A DNA stretch of 64,000 nucleotides, from assembly GCA_035308025.1 (NCBI GenBank), contig DATGHL010000027.1, positions 1-64,000 on the forward strand. The letters run 5' to 3'. Under the pieces are notes generated by a model. The model ran no database searches and had not been told where the DNA came from. It saw only the letters and a program-made list of their open reading frames with translations. Shown here in pieces: positions 8,689-18,533 of this stretch. Origin of the DNA: Candidatus Binataceae bacterium. Lineage in GTDB: Bacteria > Desulfobacterota > Binatia > Binatales > Binataceae. The translations under genes and the position numbers were made by a program. Each line of letters begins with the position of its first letter. The stretch's first letter is position 1.

Positions 8689-9603
8689 TCAGCGTTCGAG
8701 TTCTTCGCGAATCGAGTACATCTTCTGGCGCGCTTCGGAAATATAGGCGTCGAGATTGCGCCGATGGTTTGCGAAGATGCCGGTCGGCGCGTCGTTGAGG
8801 ACGATCAACGGCTTCATAGTCGCGGCCTGCTGCAACGGGTCAAGCGTATCCTGCATCAATGAGGCGACGATCGGCTTGGTCTTCTGGGTCTGATTATATT
8901 CGCGAATCACGGCCTGCATCATGTAGTACATAACGTGCGCATAACCTTGCGCGTGATAAAAATAATCGTCGTCGTTCCACGGATAGATCGGGCTGCCGTC
9001 TTGCTTATGGCTCTCGTAGAGCATCGCGTGGGCGTCGCCGAGCAGGTCAGTCCAGGACTGGAACAAGCGGATCAATTCGACATTGCGCTGATTGAGTTGG
9101 CTCGAAGTCGGCGGATTCGCGTGCAATCCCGCGGCGTACATCCGCAGATGGCTGACGCCGTCGCGGTACTTGTCCTCGGCCGAGGGCAGAATCCATTTAT
9201 TCGGATCGTTGCGGAAATCGGTATCCGCGATCACCAGATTCGGATCGTATTGGTTCGAGGAGATCTTGGTGAGATGGTCCTTGAAGACCCGCATCGTTTC
9301 GCGCAGCGCCATGATGATCCCCAACTGGCGATTGGCGTTGTTGTCGGCGAGCACGCGCGGGCCCCAGAGAAAAAAATCATTCGGACGCCAGCCAAAGCCG
9401 CTGTGCAATTCGTGATCCATGATCTCCGCGAGCGTGGTCGCATAAATCTCGCCGGGAATGAATGGCTTGTCGGGCGGAAAAGTCTGCTCGATCGAATAGT
9501 CGAGACGGTCATGCCGTTTCTGGCCAAAATGGAGCGCTACGATTATCGCGAACCATCCGGCAAGGATCGCCCCCGCGATGATGCTGTATTTCTTCAGCCG
9601 CAT
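8689..9603 (-). CDS. DUF2333 family membrane-anchored protein
   Basis: 304 residues. One N-terminal membrane helix (about residues 7-26, after MRLKKY) anchors a large exported domain rich in Asn, Asp and aromatic residues, with FGWRPNDFFLWGPR and PWNDDDYFYHAQGYAH. I recognise it as DUF2333, an uncharacterised envelope protein family of proteobacteria-like genomes. The ATG at 9603 puts the helix right at the N-terminus; the longer frame upstream is arginine/cysteine-rich and unlikely. It lies downstream of the TolC-family gene on the same strand, 73 bases apart. Confidence 0.8.
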   Translation of the reverse strand: MRLKKYSIIAGAILAGWFAIIVALHFGQKRHDRLDYSIEQTFPPDKPFIPGEIYATTLAEIMDHELHSGFGWRPNDFFLWGPRVLADNNANRQLGIIMALRETMRVFKDHLTKISSNQYDPNLVIADTDFRNDPNKWILPSAEDKYRDGVSHLRMYAAGLHANPPTSSQLNQRNVELIRLFQSWTDLLGDAHAMLYESHKQDGSPIYPWNDDDYFYHAQGYAHVMYYMMQAVIREYNQTQKTKPIVASLMQDTLDPLQQAATMKPLIVLNDAPTGIFANHRRNLDAYISEARQKMYSIREELER

Positions 9604-9676
9604 CCGCTGATTGTGCCCCGCTGAGCAACTCCGGCCAAGTCGCGCCATGGAAGTGCGAGGGGCTTCTAACATCCAG

Positions 9677-11203
9677 CTAGGGCGCGGGCGGCATCGGCAC
9701 GGCGCCGACCGCATAGGCCGCCGCCGCGCTGGCGGTCAGCAGGTCAGCGGTTGATTGGATCATCGTATAGCGCGCGTTGGCGAGATCGCGATCGGCGCTC
9801 AGCAATTCGACGATCGTGCTGAGCCCCTGGCGATAGGTATCGAGCAGCGAGTCGTAGGATTCCTGCGAGGCGCTGAGCAGCGCCCGCGCAAAGTCATAGC
9901 GTTTGCGGGAAGACTGGAACTCGTAGTAGGCGCGCCAAACTTCGGCGATCGCTGCCAGTTCGCGGGATTGCAGGGTGGCCGCGCGCTCGCGGCGATTGGC
10001 CTCGGCCTCGCGGACTGCGTTGAGCCGTGAAAAGCCCGTAAAGACGTCCCACTTGAGCGCCAGCAGCGCGGTATATTGCGGCAGATTGCCTTGAATCTGC
10101 GGCGCCGCGTTGAAGGTATAACCCCAGTTTTGCTCGCCGTAATTGCCGAGAATATCGACTTCCGGCATGAATTCAGATCGCGCCCGGCGGATGCTGGCGT
10201 CGCCGGCTCGCACCGTCGCGACCGCGGCGGCGAGGTCAGGGCGGGTAACGATCGCCTGGTTGATCAGATCGTCAACCTGCGCGGCCAGCGTAGTGGGAAT
10301 TTGCTGATGCGCGAGGCCGTTGACCTCGATCGCGTCGTTCGCCGCGATCCCGAGCGACAGCGCAAGGTTGGCCTGCGCTTCCTCCACGGACAGTTCGGCA
10401 TTCGCGACGTCGTATTCAGCTTGCGCCACGCGTTGGCGCGAGAGCAGCAATTCCGGCCGAGTGGCGAGGCCGTGAGCGACGCGCTGGCTGACGGCGTCGT
10501 CGTCGGTGCGGGCGAGCTCGAGATTCCGATGAGCCGCCTGCACCGCAGCCTTCGCGGCCGCCAGCGCATAGAAGAAGCGCTCGGTGTTGAAGACCACCTC
10601 CTGCATCGCGCGATTGAAAGAGAAATTGGCCGCGGCAAGCTGTTCGCGGGCCGCATCGCTGCTCGCGCGGCGGCGGCCGAAGTCCAGCAGCGTATAGGTC
10701 AGCTCGACCATCGGGGTGATCTGCGCGGTCTTGATCCGCCCGTTGCCGCCGCCGATCTGGAAAATCGTCCGCGAGTATTCGAAGTCGGTTTCGGTCGCGA
10801 CTTTCGGATAGTAGGCGGCCCGCACGCGGCCCCAGGCTGCGGCGTCGGCCCGTGCCTGCTCCCAGGCGACGCGCGTCTCCGGGTTGTGCGTGAGGGCGAC
10901 ATCGATCAGCTCGGCCAGCGAGTAGGGCGAGTCGCTGCGATCGCGAACGGGCGGTGACGCGGCCAGGCTCGCACCGCCGATCGTGTCGGGCGCATGGGAT
11001 GTCGTGCCGGCGGCGGACCATTGTTGCGTGACTGAGCTGGCGACGTAACTGTCGGGCGTCAACTCAGGCAGTCGCGGGACTTCGCCGCAGCCGCCGAGCG
11101 TCAGCGCCAGGGCTGCGGCGGAGAGGAGGGAGAGGCGGCAGCGAGTTGCGCGGTCGGGCGACGTTTTCAGTCGGAGAAGATTTGATTTCCCGGGTTCCAT
11201 CAT
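9677..11203 (-). CDS. TolC/NodT family outer-membrane efflux lipoprotein
   Basis: 508 residues. It starts with a lipoprotein signal peptide ending in LGGC and has two internally similar helical repeats of the outer-membrane efflux family: LAELIDVALTHNPETRVAWEQARADAA-like (N-half) and LINQAIVTRPDL (second half). It forms the periplasm-spanning exit channel of tripartite pumps. A Shine-Dalgarno (GAGGAG) precedes the ATGATG start. The gene diverges from the DUF1656-HlyD-FUSC genes, which are its natural partners. Confidence 0.92.
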   Translation of the reverse strand: MMEPGKSNLLRLKTSPDRATRCRLSLLSAAALALTLGGCGEVPRLPELTPDSYVASSVTQQWSAAGTTSHAPDTIGGASLAASPPVRDRSDSPYSLAELIDVALTHNPETRVAWEQARADAAAWGRVRAAYYPKVATETDFEYSRTIFQIGGGNGRIKTAQITPMVELTYTLLDFGRRRASSDAAREQLAAANFSFNRAMQEVVFNTERFFYALAAAKAAVQAAHRNLELARTDDDAVSQRVAHGLATRPELLLSRQRVAQAEYDVANAELSVEEAQANLALSLGIAANDAIEVNGLAHQQIPTTLAAQVDDLINQAIVTRPDLAAAVATVRAGDASIRRARSEFMPEVDILGNYGEQNWGYTFNAAPQIQGNLPQYTALLALKWDVFTGFSRLNAVREAEANRRERAATLQSRELAAIAEVWRAYYEFQSSRKRYDFARALLSASQESYDSLLDTYRQGLSTIVELLSADRDLANARYTMIQSTADLLTASAAAAYAVGAVPMPPAP

Positions 11204-11369
11204 GCTCCTCTCGCGGACTCAAAGTTATCAAAGGCTCCGCGTTGCGCGGGCGTTTTCGCTCGGTCATAGTTTCGACGGGTGACAGTATAATGATGCCGCG
11301 CAGTGCAATCAGAGTGAGTAACCCGATCCTGACCGCGACGCTCGCGGCGGCGACGTTGGCGGTTGCGAT

Positions 11370-11570
11370 CCGGTCGTCAATATCGCCGGCGCCAATTTCC
11401 CGGCCTGGCTGCTCTGCGCGATTATTGGGGCGATCGGGATCGCGATGCTCCATCCGCTTTTTCTGCTGAGCGGACTTGACCCTTACCTGTGGTGGCGGCC
11501 GGGCTTTTACTCCAGCCTCGGCATCATGATCGCCTGCGTCGCCTGGATCATCTTCTTCAATCGGACCTGA
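11370..11570 (+). CDS. DUF1656 (AaeX-like) small membrane protein, start unresolved
   Basis: The frame ending at the TGA 11568-11570 encodes a typical DUF1656 protein: a VNIAG opening, a first membrane helix with PAWLLCAIIGAIG, HPLFLLSGLDPYLWWRPG, and a second helix. DUF1656 proteins sit in HlyD/FUSC efflux operons. The frame is open only from 11322 and has no ATG, GTG or TTG before the conserved region. Either the start is lost by a one-base change (an ATG at 11290/11293 is in another frame) or the gene is dead. Start given here is the first family-like codon. Confidence 0.7.
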   Translation, partial: PVVNIAGANFPAWLLCAIIGAIGIAMLHPLFLLSGLDPYLWWRPGFYSSLGIMIACVAWIIFFNRT

Positions 11571-11576
11571 ACGCGT

Positions 11577-12610
11577 ATGGCGCCTGTCGCGTCAGCAGCG
11601 CCGCGCGACACCCTGAGGCGATTCGCCGGTGGTTTGATAAGCGTGGCAGTTTTCGCCGCCGCCGCGGCCGGCCTGATCTATGCCACGCGCCAATACTATG
11701 TCTATCCACGCACGGATGACGCCTACGTGCGGGCGAATACGATCGGCGTTGCGCCGCATGTCAGCGGGCCGATCGTCGAGTTGCCAATCGTGGATAATCA
11801 GCAGGTGCGGGCCGGGCAGATGCTGTTCGTGGTCGATCCGCGGCCCTACCAGGCGGCCTACGACAACGCAGAAGCCAAGCTCCAGCTCACCCGGCTGCAA
11901 GTTCAGGCGTTGGAGAATTCGATTCGCTCGGCGCGCGCGCAACATCAGCAGCATCGGGCGAATGCCGCCTACGCCCACCAGTATCTTGATCGCATCGAGC
12001 CGCTGCTGCCTAAGCATTTTGTGACGGCCGACGACGTTTACAACGCGCGCACCCGCTACCAGGCGGAGCAGGCCAATGTTGACAGCGCCCAGGCCGACGT
12101 CGACAAGGCGCAAAACGATCTGGGGCAGTTAGGCAATATCAATCGCGGATCAAGGCCGCCGAAGCCGAGGCCTACACCGCCAAGCTCAATCTCGACTATT
12201 GCCGCGTGGTCGCGCCGTTCGACGGCTATGTAACCAATCTCAATATCGCGGTTGGGCAATACGCCAACGAGGGGCGCGACGTTCTGAGCCTGGTCGACAG
12301 CCGCACGTGGTACGTGATCGCGAATTTTCGCGAAAATTTCCTGGCCCATATCCGCGTCGGTATGACCGCCAACGTCTTTCTGCTGGCCTATCCGGGCCAC
12401 AGTTTTCGCGCTCACGTACAGGGGGTTGGCTGGGCGCTCTATCAGCAAAACGGGGCGACCGTCGCGGGCCTCCCCGCGATCGAGCCCACGCTCAACTGGG
12501 TGCGGCTCTCGCAGCGCTTTCCGGTGCGGATCACGCTCGAACCGTCCGACCCGCAGTTTCCCTATCGCATGGGGGCAACCGCAGTCGTGACGATCGAGGG
12601 CTTCCGCTGA
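11577..12610 (+). pseudogene. HlyD/EmrA-AaeA family membrane fusion protein with a one-base frameshift
   Basis: The first frame (11577 to about 12143) has a membrane helix (residues 18-37), the biotinyl-lipoyl half-motif DDAYVRANTIGVAPHVSG and a coiled coil. The second frame resumes with RIKAAEAEAY, LDYCRVVAPFDGYV, NFRENFLAHIRVGM and ends VVTIEGFR. Inserting one base between 12143 and 12144 gives a perfect join (N-A-R-I-K), so a single deletion is the only defect. Full length would be about 344 residues. Its job would be to link the FUSC inner-membrane pump to TolC. Sequencing error and real decay cannot be separated here. Confidence 0.85.
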
Positions 12611-12650
12611 TGGGGCGCGCCGGCGCGCACATCCGCGGATTCGCCTGACC

Positions 12651-14880
12651 ATGGCCGCGACGCCCTACGATGCAATCCGGCTCGACGCGTTCAATGGCGG
12701 ACGGCTCGAGGCAATGCTGGCGGCGTTGCGCGACGAATTCACCCTCCGTCCGCATCGGCTCCGTTCGTCTCTGCGCGCAGCGCTGATCGGCGCGCTCGGC
12801 GCCGGCCTGATGGCCGCGGCGCACGTCGATTCGCCGCTAGGCCCATATCTCATCTGGGCTCTGGCCGCGGCTCCGGTAGCAATGATGCGTTGGCGGACGG
12901 CGGTTCTGTTAACGCTGATCCGCGACTATCGTGTTCGCGCTCCTGACGGCGCGCGCGCTGGCGCAGAGTCCCGTGCTGATGCTTATGGCAATCGCCCTGT
13001 TCGGCGCATATTCAACGTATTTAATCGGTCGCTACGATCTCGGTTCGGCGGGGCTGGTCACGCAGGTCTTGGTCTTTGACGCGCTGTACGGCGTGATGTA
13101 CGCCCCCGCACAGATTGGTTGGAGCTCTGCCGCCGCGTTTGGTGGGGTGGCGATCGCGCTGGGTTTGATCGCGCTCTTCGACAACTGGTTCTGGCCCGAT
13201 CCGGCCGAAGAAATTCTGTTCGAGTCGCTGGCCGACAATCTCAAGCGGGTCCGCACAACCCTTATGCGTTCGGCGGCAGACTACGTCGCGGACGACCGCC
13301 GCCGGCCGGCGCCTCTTTTGGCTCACGAGATGAACGCCACTCTGAGCTTGCTGGCCCGCGCCCAGGCGGAGGGGCTCTCGGAGCGTCGGCGCGCGGTGCT
13401 GGTCGCCGCAATAACGCGGCTGTCGCGACTGCGCACGCTGGCGAATGAGATGGTGATAGCCAACGACCCACAGATCGCACGGGTCGTCCGACGGTCGGTG
13501 GCTGTGGAGATTCGTGCTGCAATGGCGGCTGTCGGCGCAGTGTTGGACGAACTCGTTGACAACCCGGCAGCCATGCTCCTCACCGGTCCTGATGCACCGC
13601 CGACATCGGCTATCGAGCAGATGCGTTCCGCGATCGCGGCGCTCGACGCGCGCGTGATCGAATTGCGGCCCTCGTATCTGCCGACGACCGGGGCGGCGGA
13701 GTTAGCGAATGTCGGCGCCTTTTTGAGCTACTTGCATGGCGTCGCGCGGCTGATCGAGCGCCCGCTCGACGAACCGGCCGACGCTGGGCCTGCGTCGCCC
13801 TCCAGCCCGGCCGCGCTTGATCCCGCGGCCATCCGCTATTGTCTCAAAGTCGCGCTCGCGCTGGTCGCCGGCTACGTCATCGGACTGAGCAGCCAGCGGG
13901 CCGATCTTTCAACCATCATGACGACCATTCTCATAACGGTGCTGCCCACGTACGGCGCCGCGGCGCGCAAGATGATTTTGCGGCTAATCGGCGCGATCGC
14001 GGGCGGCGCAGCCGTCGTACTCATGGTGATCGTCGTTTCGCCGAATTTCGAGACCCTGCCCGTATACGTGCTGGCGATTTTTGTCGTCCTCATAGTCAGC
14101 AGCTACACAGGACAGGGCAGCGGGCGAATTGCGTATGCCGGCAAGCAACTGGGAACGACCTTCCTGCTTGCGTATGTCGGGCTGAGCCCGACGACCGGCG
14201 TCGAAGCCTCGCTCTGGCGCGTATGGGCGATCCTGCTGGGGACCGGCATCGCCATCGTGGCTTCGCTCGTCTTGTGGCCTGAATACGCCGCAGCTTCTTT
14301 ACTACCGCGCCTGCGTCAGTTGTTTAAATTGACCCTCGCGCTCGCGCCGGGCGGCACTGCCGACGCAGCCGCGATTCGCGCGGTCGAGACCCAATTAAAC
14401 GGCGTGCTTGAACAGACGCTCGCCGTGGCTGACGATGCGCGTCTCGAGGGTAAGGCGAGCAAGGTCAACGCGGATGCCGTCGTGCAAATCGCCGGAACGT
14501 TGCGCCGTATCGCGCATCGCTTCGAGGGGCTGGCGTTCCAGCGCATCATGTCCAGCCGTCCCGAGCTTGATGCCGAAACTGAGAACGCGTTGCGCGCCGC
14601 GCTCGGCGCGATCGTCACGCAGCTCGAGATGTGGCGCGCATGGATCGAAGGCGCCGAGCGCGTCGCGAGCGCCCCACCGGATGCGCAGGCCAATCAAGCG
14701 ACCATGTCGGCAGCGCTGTCCGAGCTGGGCGCGCGGATTGAAGCCGAGGGCTTCGCGCGATTGCGTGACTGGCCGCCGGAGCAACGGCGCACGCTGTTTG
14801 CGGAACTCGAATCGATGCGCCGCCTGTCGGTGCTGATGGGCGAGCTGGACGACGGGCTCGCGCGCCTGCCCTACCAATAG
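12651..14880 (+). pseudogene. FUSC/AaeB family aromatic-acid efflux pump with a one-base frameshift
   Basis: The N-terminal ~90 codons from 12651 give FTLRPHRLRSSLRAALIGALG and two membrane helices. The remaining ~650 codons are in the frame used from 12931 (FALLTARALAQSP onward), with a second membrane block CLKVALALVAGYVIGLSS typical of the duplicated FUSC domain. Removing one base near 12920 joins them as TLI-x-TIVFALL. The total of about 740 residues fits the family. These pumps export hydroxylated aromatic acids or siderophore-like compounds. It converges on the GST gene, overlapping by 10 bases. Confidence 0.85.
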
Positions 14881-15560
14881 CCCGGAGCGCGGCGCGCGAG
14901 CCCGCCGAAAGCGTCGAGCAAACGCTCGCGCCACGCATTGACCGGATCCGCCGGTTCCAGCAACCGCAGCGGGCAGATCGAGCGCGACCACATGAAGCTG
15001 CCGAAAACGATGTAATCGGGATAAAGCGGCGCGTCACCGCCGAGAAAGGGCTGCGCCGCGAGCGTCTGGCGCAGCGGATCGAGCAGTTGCGTGAACGCCG
15101 GCAGCCGCGATTCGCGATCCTTGCAGAATTCCTCGAGCGTCGTGCCGAAGCGCGCCTCGCGGCTCTGGCGGAAGTAGGCGCGGTCCTCCTGTGCGAGATG
15201 ATTGAAAATGTCGAGGGCGTTAAAGCGGATCATTGCGGGCTGTAATGCAGTATCCGCCCACGCATTGTAGAAGCGCGCGAGGCTTGGTCCCGCGGCGCCG
15301 CCGAACAGCGACGGCCGCGCCGGATACGCCGTCTCGAGGTAGCTCGCGATCGCCCATGAATCGACGACGGGCTTGCCGTCGTCGACGATCACCGGGACCC
15401 GCTCCCAGTTGGCGAAGGCAATCTGCGGCTTGTCGGTGAAGCGCCACGGAATCGTTTCCACTTCGAGTTGCTTGTGCGCCAGCGCAAGCTTGGTCCTCCA
15501 GCAGAACGGGCTCAAGCGCCGGTCCGGTTCGGCCGCGGCGAGGTCATACATTTTGATCAT
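14871..15560 (-). CDS. Glutathione S-transferase family protein
   Basis: 229 residues. The N-terminal thioredoxin-like domain carries SPFCWRTKLAL, the cis-proline motif ERVPVIVDDG and the glutathione-gamma-glutamyl contact DSWAIASYLE; an all-helical domain follows. The SPFCWRTKLA signature is that of the LigE/LigF beta-etherase-like branch found in aromatic-degrading bacteria, so an ether or thioether cleavage is possible. The gene precedes no obvious partner: the DUF35 gene lies about 80 bases upstream on the same strand. Confidence 0.85.
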   Translation of the reverse strand: MIKMYDLAAAEPDRRLSPFCWRTKLALAHKQLEVETIPWRFTDKPQIAFANWERVPVIVDDGKPVVDSWAIASYLETAYPARPSLFGGAAGPSLARFYNAWADTALQPAMIRFNALDIFNHLAQEDRAYFRQSREARFGTTLEEFCKDRESRLPAFTQLLDPLRQTLAAQPFLGGDAPLYPDYIVFGSFMWSRSICPLRLLEPADPVNAWRERLLDAFGGLARRAPGYW

Positions 15561-15637
15561 GATTATTACCCTTGGTTACATGAGACATCGGGTAACTCTG
15601 CGCGAGCCGCGACCGCGGGTTGCCCAAACGGTGAAAA

Positions 15638-16051
15638 TTACGCGCGGCGGAATTTCGGCAGAGTCACTTCCGGCGTGACGTCGTCGAAGGCGACCCGCAG
15701 CGGCATCCCGAGTTGGAGTTCTTCCGGTTTGACGCCGACTAGCCAGGTCACCATCCTGACGCCCTCTTCGAGTTCGACCACGGCCGGACTGTAAGGGACG
15801 CTCTCGGCGAACTGCGGCATCATCGGTTGCGTCGCGGTGGTCCAGGAAAAGAGCGTGCCTTTGCCTGACGACGCGGACCAGCTCCATTTGAACGAGCCGC
15901 ATTTCGCGCACATGTCGCGCGGGATATGCCGCCACGCCGCACAATCGTCGCAACGCTGAAAGCGCAGTTCGTGGTTTTTGCAGAATTGGTAGAACTCGGC
16001 GGCGCGGCCGCGCGCCCGCGGTAGAGGCAGAATGTAGGGTTTTTCAGCCAC
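15638..16051 (-). CDS. DUF35 OB-fold protein with rubredoxin-like zinc ribbon
   Basis: 137 residues from a GTG start. The N-terminal helix (EFYQFCKNHELRFQRC) leads into a zinc ribbon with CDDC and CAKC, then an OB-fold ending VAFDD. DUF35 proteins bind acyl-CoA and pair with thiolase-fold enzymes, as in the Ltp2-ChsH2 aldolase of steroid degradation. Its start is 6 bases after the stop of the thiolase-fold gene, which fits such a complex. Confidence 0.92.
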   Translation of the reverse strand: MAEKPYILPLPRARGRAAEFYQFCKNHELRFQRCDDCAAWRHIPRDMCAKCGSFKWSWSASSGKGTLFSWTTATQPMMPQFAESVPYSPAVVELEEGVRMVTWLVGVKPEELQLGMPLRVAFDDVTPEVTLPKFRRA

Positions 16052-16056
16052 GATGT

Positions 16057-17241
16057 TTATCTCCTGAGAATCGCGAGCCCGCCGTCGCCAAAGTCGCCCC
16101 AGCCGGTGACCAGGCCGAGTTCGGCGTCCTTAACCTGGCGCGCGCCGCATTCGCCGCGCAACTGGCGCGCGGCCTCGACGATATGATTCGTGCCCCAGAC
16201 ATGCGCTTCGGAGAGCAGCCCGCCGTGGGTATTGAGGGGCAGCTCGCCACCCAGCTCGATCCGTCCGCCGGTGACGAAGTCTTTGACTTCGCCGCGCTTG
16301 CAGAAACCCATCGCCTCGATCTGGAGCATCACGACGTAGGTGAAGCAGTCATAGACTTCGAGAAAATCGATATCCTTTGGCGTTACCCCGGCCATCGCGA
16401 AGGCCTTAGGCGCCGCGAAAGTGAGCCCGATGACAAAGGGATCGGGACGGGCGGGAATATCGTCGGCGGGATACGGATGACCCTCAGCCACGCCGGAGAT
16501 ATAGACCGGCGGCTTTTTGAGATCGGGCGCGCGCTCCGCCGCACTCACGACGATCGCGCAAGCGGCGTCGGTTTCGAGGCAGCAATCATAGAGCCGGAAG
16601 GGAAACGAGACCCAGCGCGCGTCGAGGTAATCCTGCATCGAGAGCGGCCGCCCGCGCATCATCGCGCGCTCGTTGAGTTGGGCGTGCTTGCGCTCGGCGA
16701 TCGCGATCGCGCCCATCGACTCGAACGGCGTGCCATAGAGCTTCATGTGGCGCGTCGCGAGCCAGGCGTAGAACTGCGCCGGCACGGTAGCGCCGTAGGG
16801 CAGGTAGTAAGCGCCAACCGTGTTGACCATCGGATTCGGCGGCGGCATCGAACTCTCCTCGCTCTTGGCGCGCGCGCCGCCGCCGCGCACCGGATTCGAC
16901 GAATAGCCGTTCCAGCCGACCGGAATCAGGACGTGGTTCGCGAGTCCGCACGCCACCGCCATCGCGGCGCTTTGGAGGGCGACCACCGGACTCGCGCCGC
17001 CCATGTGCACGCTGGTAGCGTAGCGCATGTCCTCGATGCCGAGGTTGGCCGCCATATGTTCCGAGGTCGCGCCGAGCGGCGGCCCGATGATCCCGTCGAT
17101 GTCGTGCGGACTGAGTCCCGCATCGGCGATCGCGTTGACCGAGGCTTCGAGCAGAAGCTGCAGCTCGGTCTTGCCCGAGCCGCGGCTGAATTTCGATTCG
17201 CCGACCCCGGTGATGCAAGCCTTATCCTTGAGTGAATACAC
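16057..17241 (-). CDS. Thiolase-fold lipid-transfer/SCP2-type protein without the nucleophilic cysteine
   Basis: 394 residues, GTG start with a strong GGAGG upstream. The family blocks [21 protein letters not shown] and the conserved EVYDCFT (about residue 293) are present. Where active thiolases have their acyl-accepting Cys in a C-A/G-S-G motif, this protein has GGAS (residues 81-84) with no Cys. With the adjacent DUF35 gene this fits an acyl-CoA retro-aldolase like Ltp2 better than a true thiolase. It is the third gene of a minus-strand run after two CoA-transferases. Substrate unknown. Confidence 0.85.
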   Translation of the reverse strand: MYSLKDKACITGVGESKFSRGSGKTELQLLLEASVNAIADAGLSPHDIDGIIGPPLGATSEHMAANLGIEDMRYATSVHMGGASPVVALQSAAMAVACGLANHVLIPVGWNGYSSNPVRGGGARAKSEESSMPPPNPMVNTVGAYYLPYGATVPAQFYAWLATRHMKLYGTPFESMGAIAIAERKHAQLNERAMMRGRPLSMQDYLDARWVSFPFRLYDCCLETDAACAIVVSAAERAPDLKKPPVYISGVAEGHPYPADDIPARPDPFVIGLTFAAPKAFAMAGVTPKDIDFLEVYDCFTYVVMLQIEAMGFCKRGEVKDFVTGGRIELGGELPLNTHGGLLSEAHVWGTNHIVEAARQLRGECGARQVKDAELGLVTGWGDFGDGGLAILRR

Positions 17242-17295
17242 AGAACCTCCTACATTGAACCCGCGTGCGGACGAGCGGTCAGGCAGCCCGTTCGG

Positions 17296-18516
17296 TCAGT
17301 AGATCACCTTCTCTTCGATCAGCTTATTGATCTCGGCGTCGCTCAACCCGAGCAGTCCGCCGAAGACCTCGCGATTATGCTCGCCCAGGTCCGGCGGCGG
17401 CGAATAGTTGAGTTCGGGTGCGGCGCTGAGCTTCACCGGCATCCCCGGCAGCGTGCGTTCACCGACCTCGCGATGGTTGAGTTTCCACCAGTAGCCCCAT
17501 TCCCACAGATGCGGATCCTCGTGCAGCTCGACGCTGTCGAGCACCGGACCGGCCGGCACTCCGGCCTTCTGCAGGGTGGCCGCCAACTCGCGATGATCAT
17601 AACTGCGCGCCCAGGCGCGAAGCCGCGCGTCGAGCTCGTCGCGATTTTGCCGACGGCCAAACTGATCGGCAAACTTCGCGTCGAGCGCCCATTCCGGATG
17701 GCCCATCACGCGGCATAGCGCGTGCCATTCGCGGTCGTTACTCACAGCGATCGCGATCCACTGGTCGTCGCCCTGGCACTGATAAGTATTGTGCGGCGCC
17801 ATCAGATCGTCGTGATTTGCCTGTTGCCGGCGATCGCGCCCGTTTATCGCATAGTCGGTGAAATACTCATGCATCTGGCCGATCACGGTCTCGCCCATGC
17901 TCGCGTCGATCCATTGCCCCTCGCCGGTGCGATTGCGATGGCGCAATGCGGCGAGCGCGTGAAACACCACTGTCGAGGCGATTGCGTAATCGGGCCAGGT
18001 ACCGCCGGTCTGTCGCGGCGGACCGCCCGGATAACCTTGGGCGTCGAACATCCCGACAAAGCAGCAGGCCATCGGACCCCATCCGACCCATTTGGACGGC
18101 TCGGTGCCGGTTTTTCCCAACAGCGAGACCGAAATCATGATGATGTCGGATTTGACCTTTTTCATCTCGGCGTAGGTGAGGCCGAGCTTCTCGGAAATCG
18201 GCGTCGGAAAGCATTCGAGGACGAAATCACTACGGCGCACGATCGCGTGTGCAAGCTCGCGCCCTCTGGCGGTCGCGAGGTTCAGGTTGATCGCCTTTTT
18301 GCCGTAGTTGAGCATGTGATAAAAGCCATTGGCGTTGTAGCCCGATTGGTTTTTCGGCATCCCCGCCGGATTGGTCCGCCCGATATCGATATAGACCTGC
18401 GACTCGACCTTGATAACCTCCGCGCCCATCGTCGCGAGCCATTGCGCGATCTGCGGGCCGTTGATGATCCAGCTAAAGTCGGCAACGCGGATTCCCTCGA
18501 GCGGAAGTCGTGGCAC
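17296..18516 (-). CDS. CaiB/BaiF (class III) CoA-transferase
   Basis: 406 residues, GTG start. Class III CoA-transferases move CoA between carboxylic acids through an aspartyl-CoA intermediate. Visible signatures are IRVADFSWIINGP, WLATMGAEVIKVE, the ATARGRELAH block, and TGEGQWIDASMGE, whose Asp is the nucleophile. It is 17 bases from the next CoA-transferase gene on the same strand. The two may form a heteromeric enzyme or act on successive intermediates. Confidence 0.92.
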   Translation of the reverse strand: MPRLPLEGIRVADFSWIINGPQIAQWLATMGAEVIKVESQVYIDIGRTNPAGMPKNQSGYNANGFYHMLNYGKKAINLNLATARGRELAHAIVRRSDFVLECFPTPISEKLGLTYAEMKKVKSDIIMISVSLLGKTGTEPSKWVGWGPMACCFVGMFDAQGYPGGPPRQTGGTWPDYAIASTVVFHALAALRHRNRTGEGQWIDASMGETVIGQMHEYFTDYAINGRDRRQQANHDDLMAPHNTYQCQGDDQWIAIAVSNDREWHALCRVMGHPEWALDAKFADQFGRRQNRDELDARLRAWARSYDHRELAATLQKAGVPAGPVLDSVELHEDPHLWEWGYWWKLNHREVGERTLPGMPVKLSAAPELNYSPPPDLGEHNREVFGGLLGLSDAEINKLIEEKVIY

Positions 18517-18533
18517 TACGCGGTCCTCCTGAT

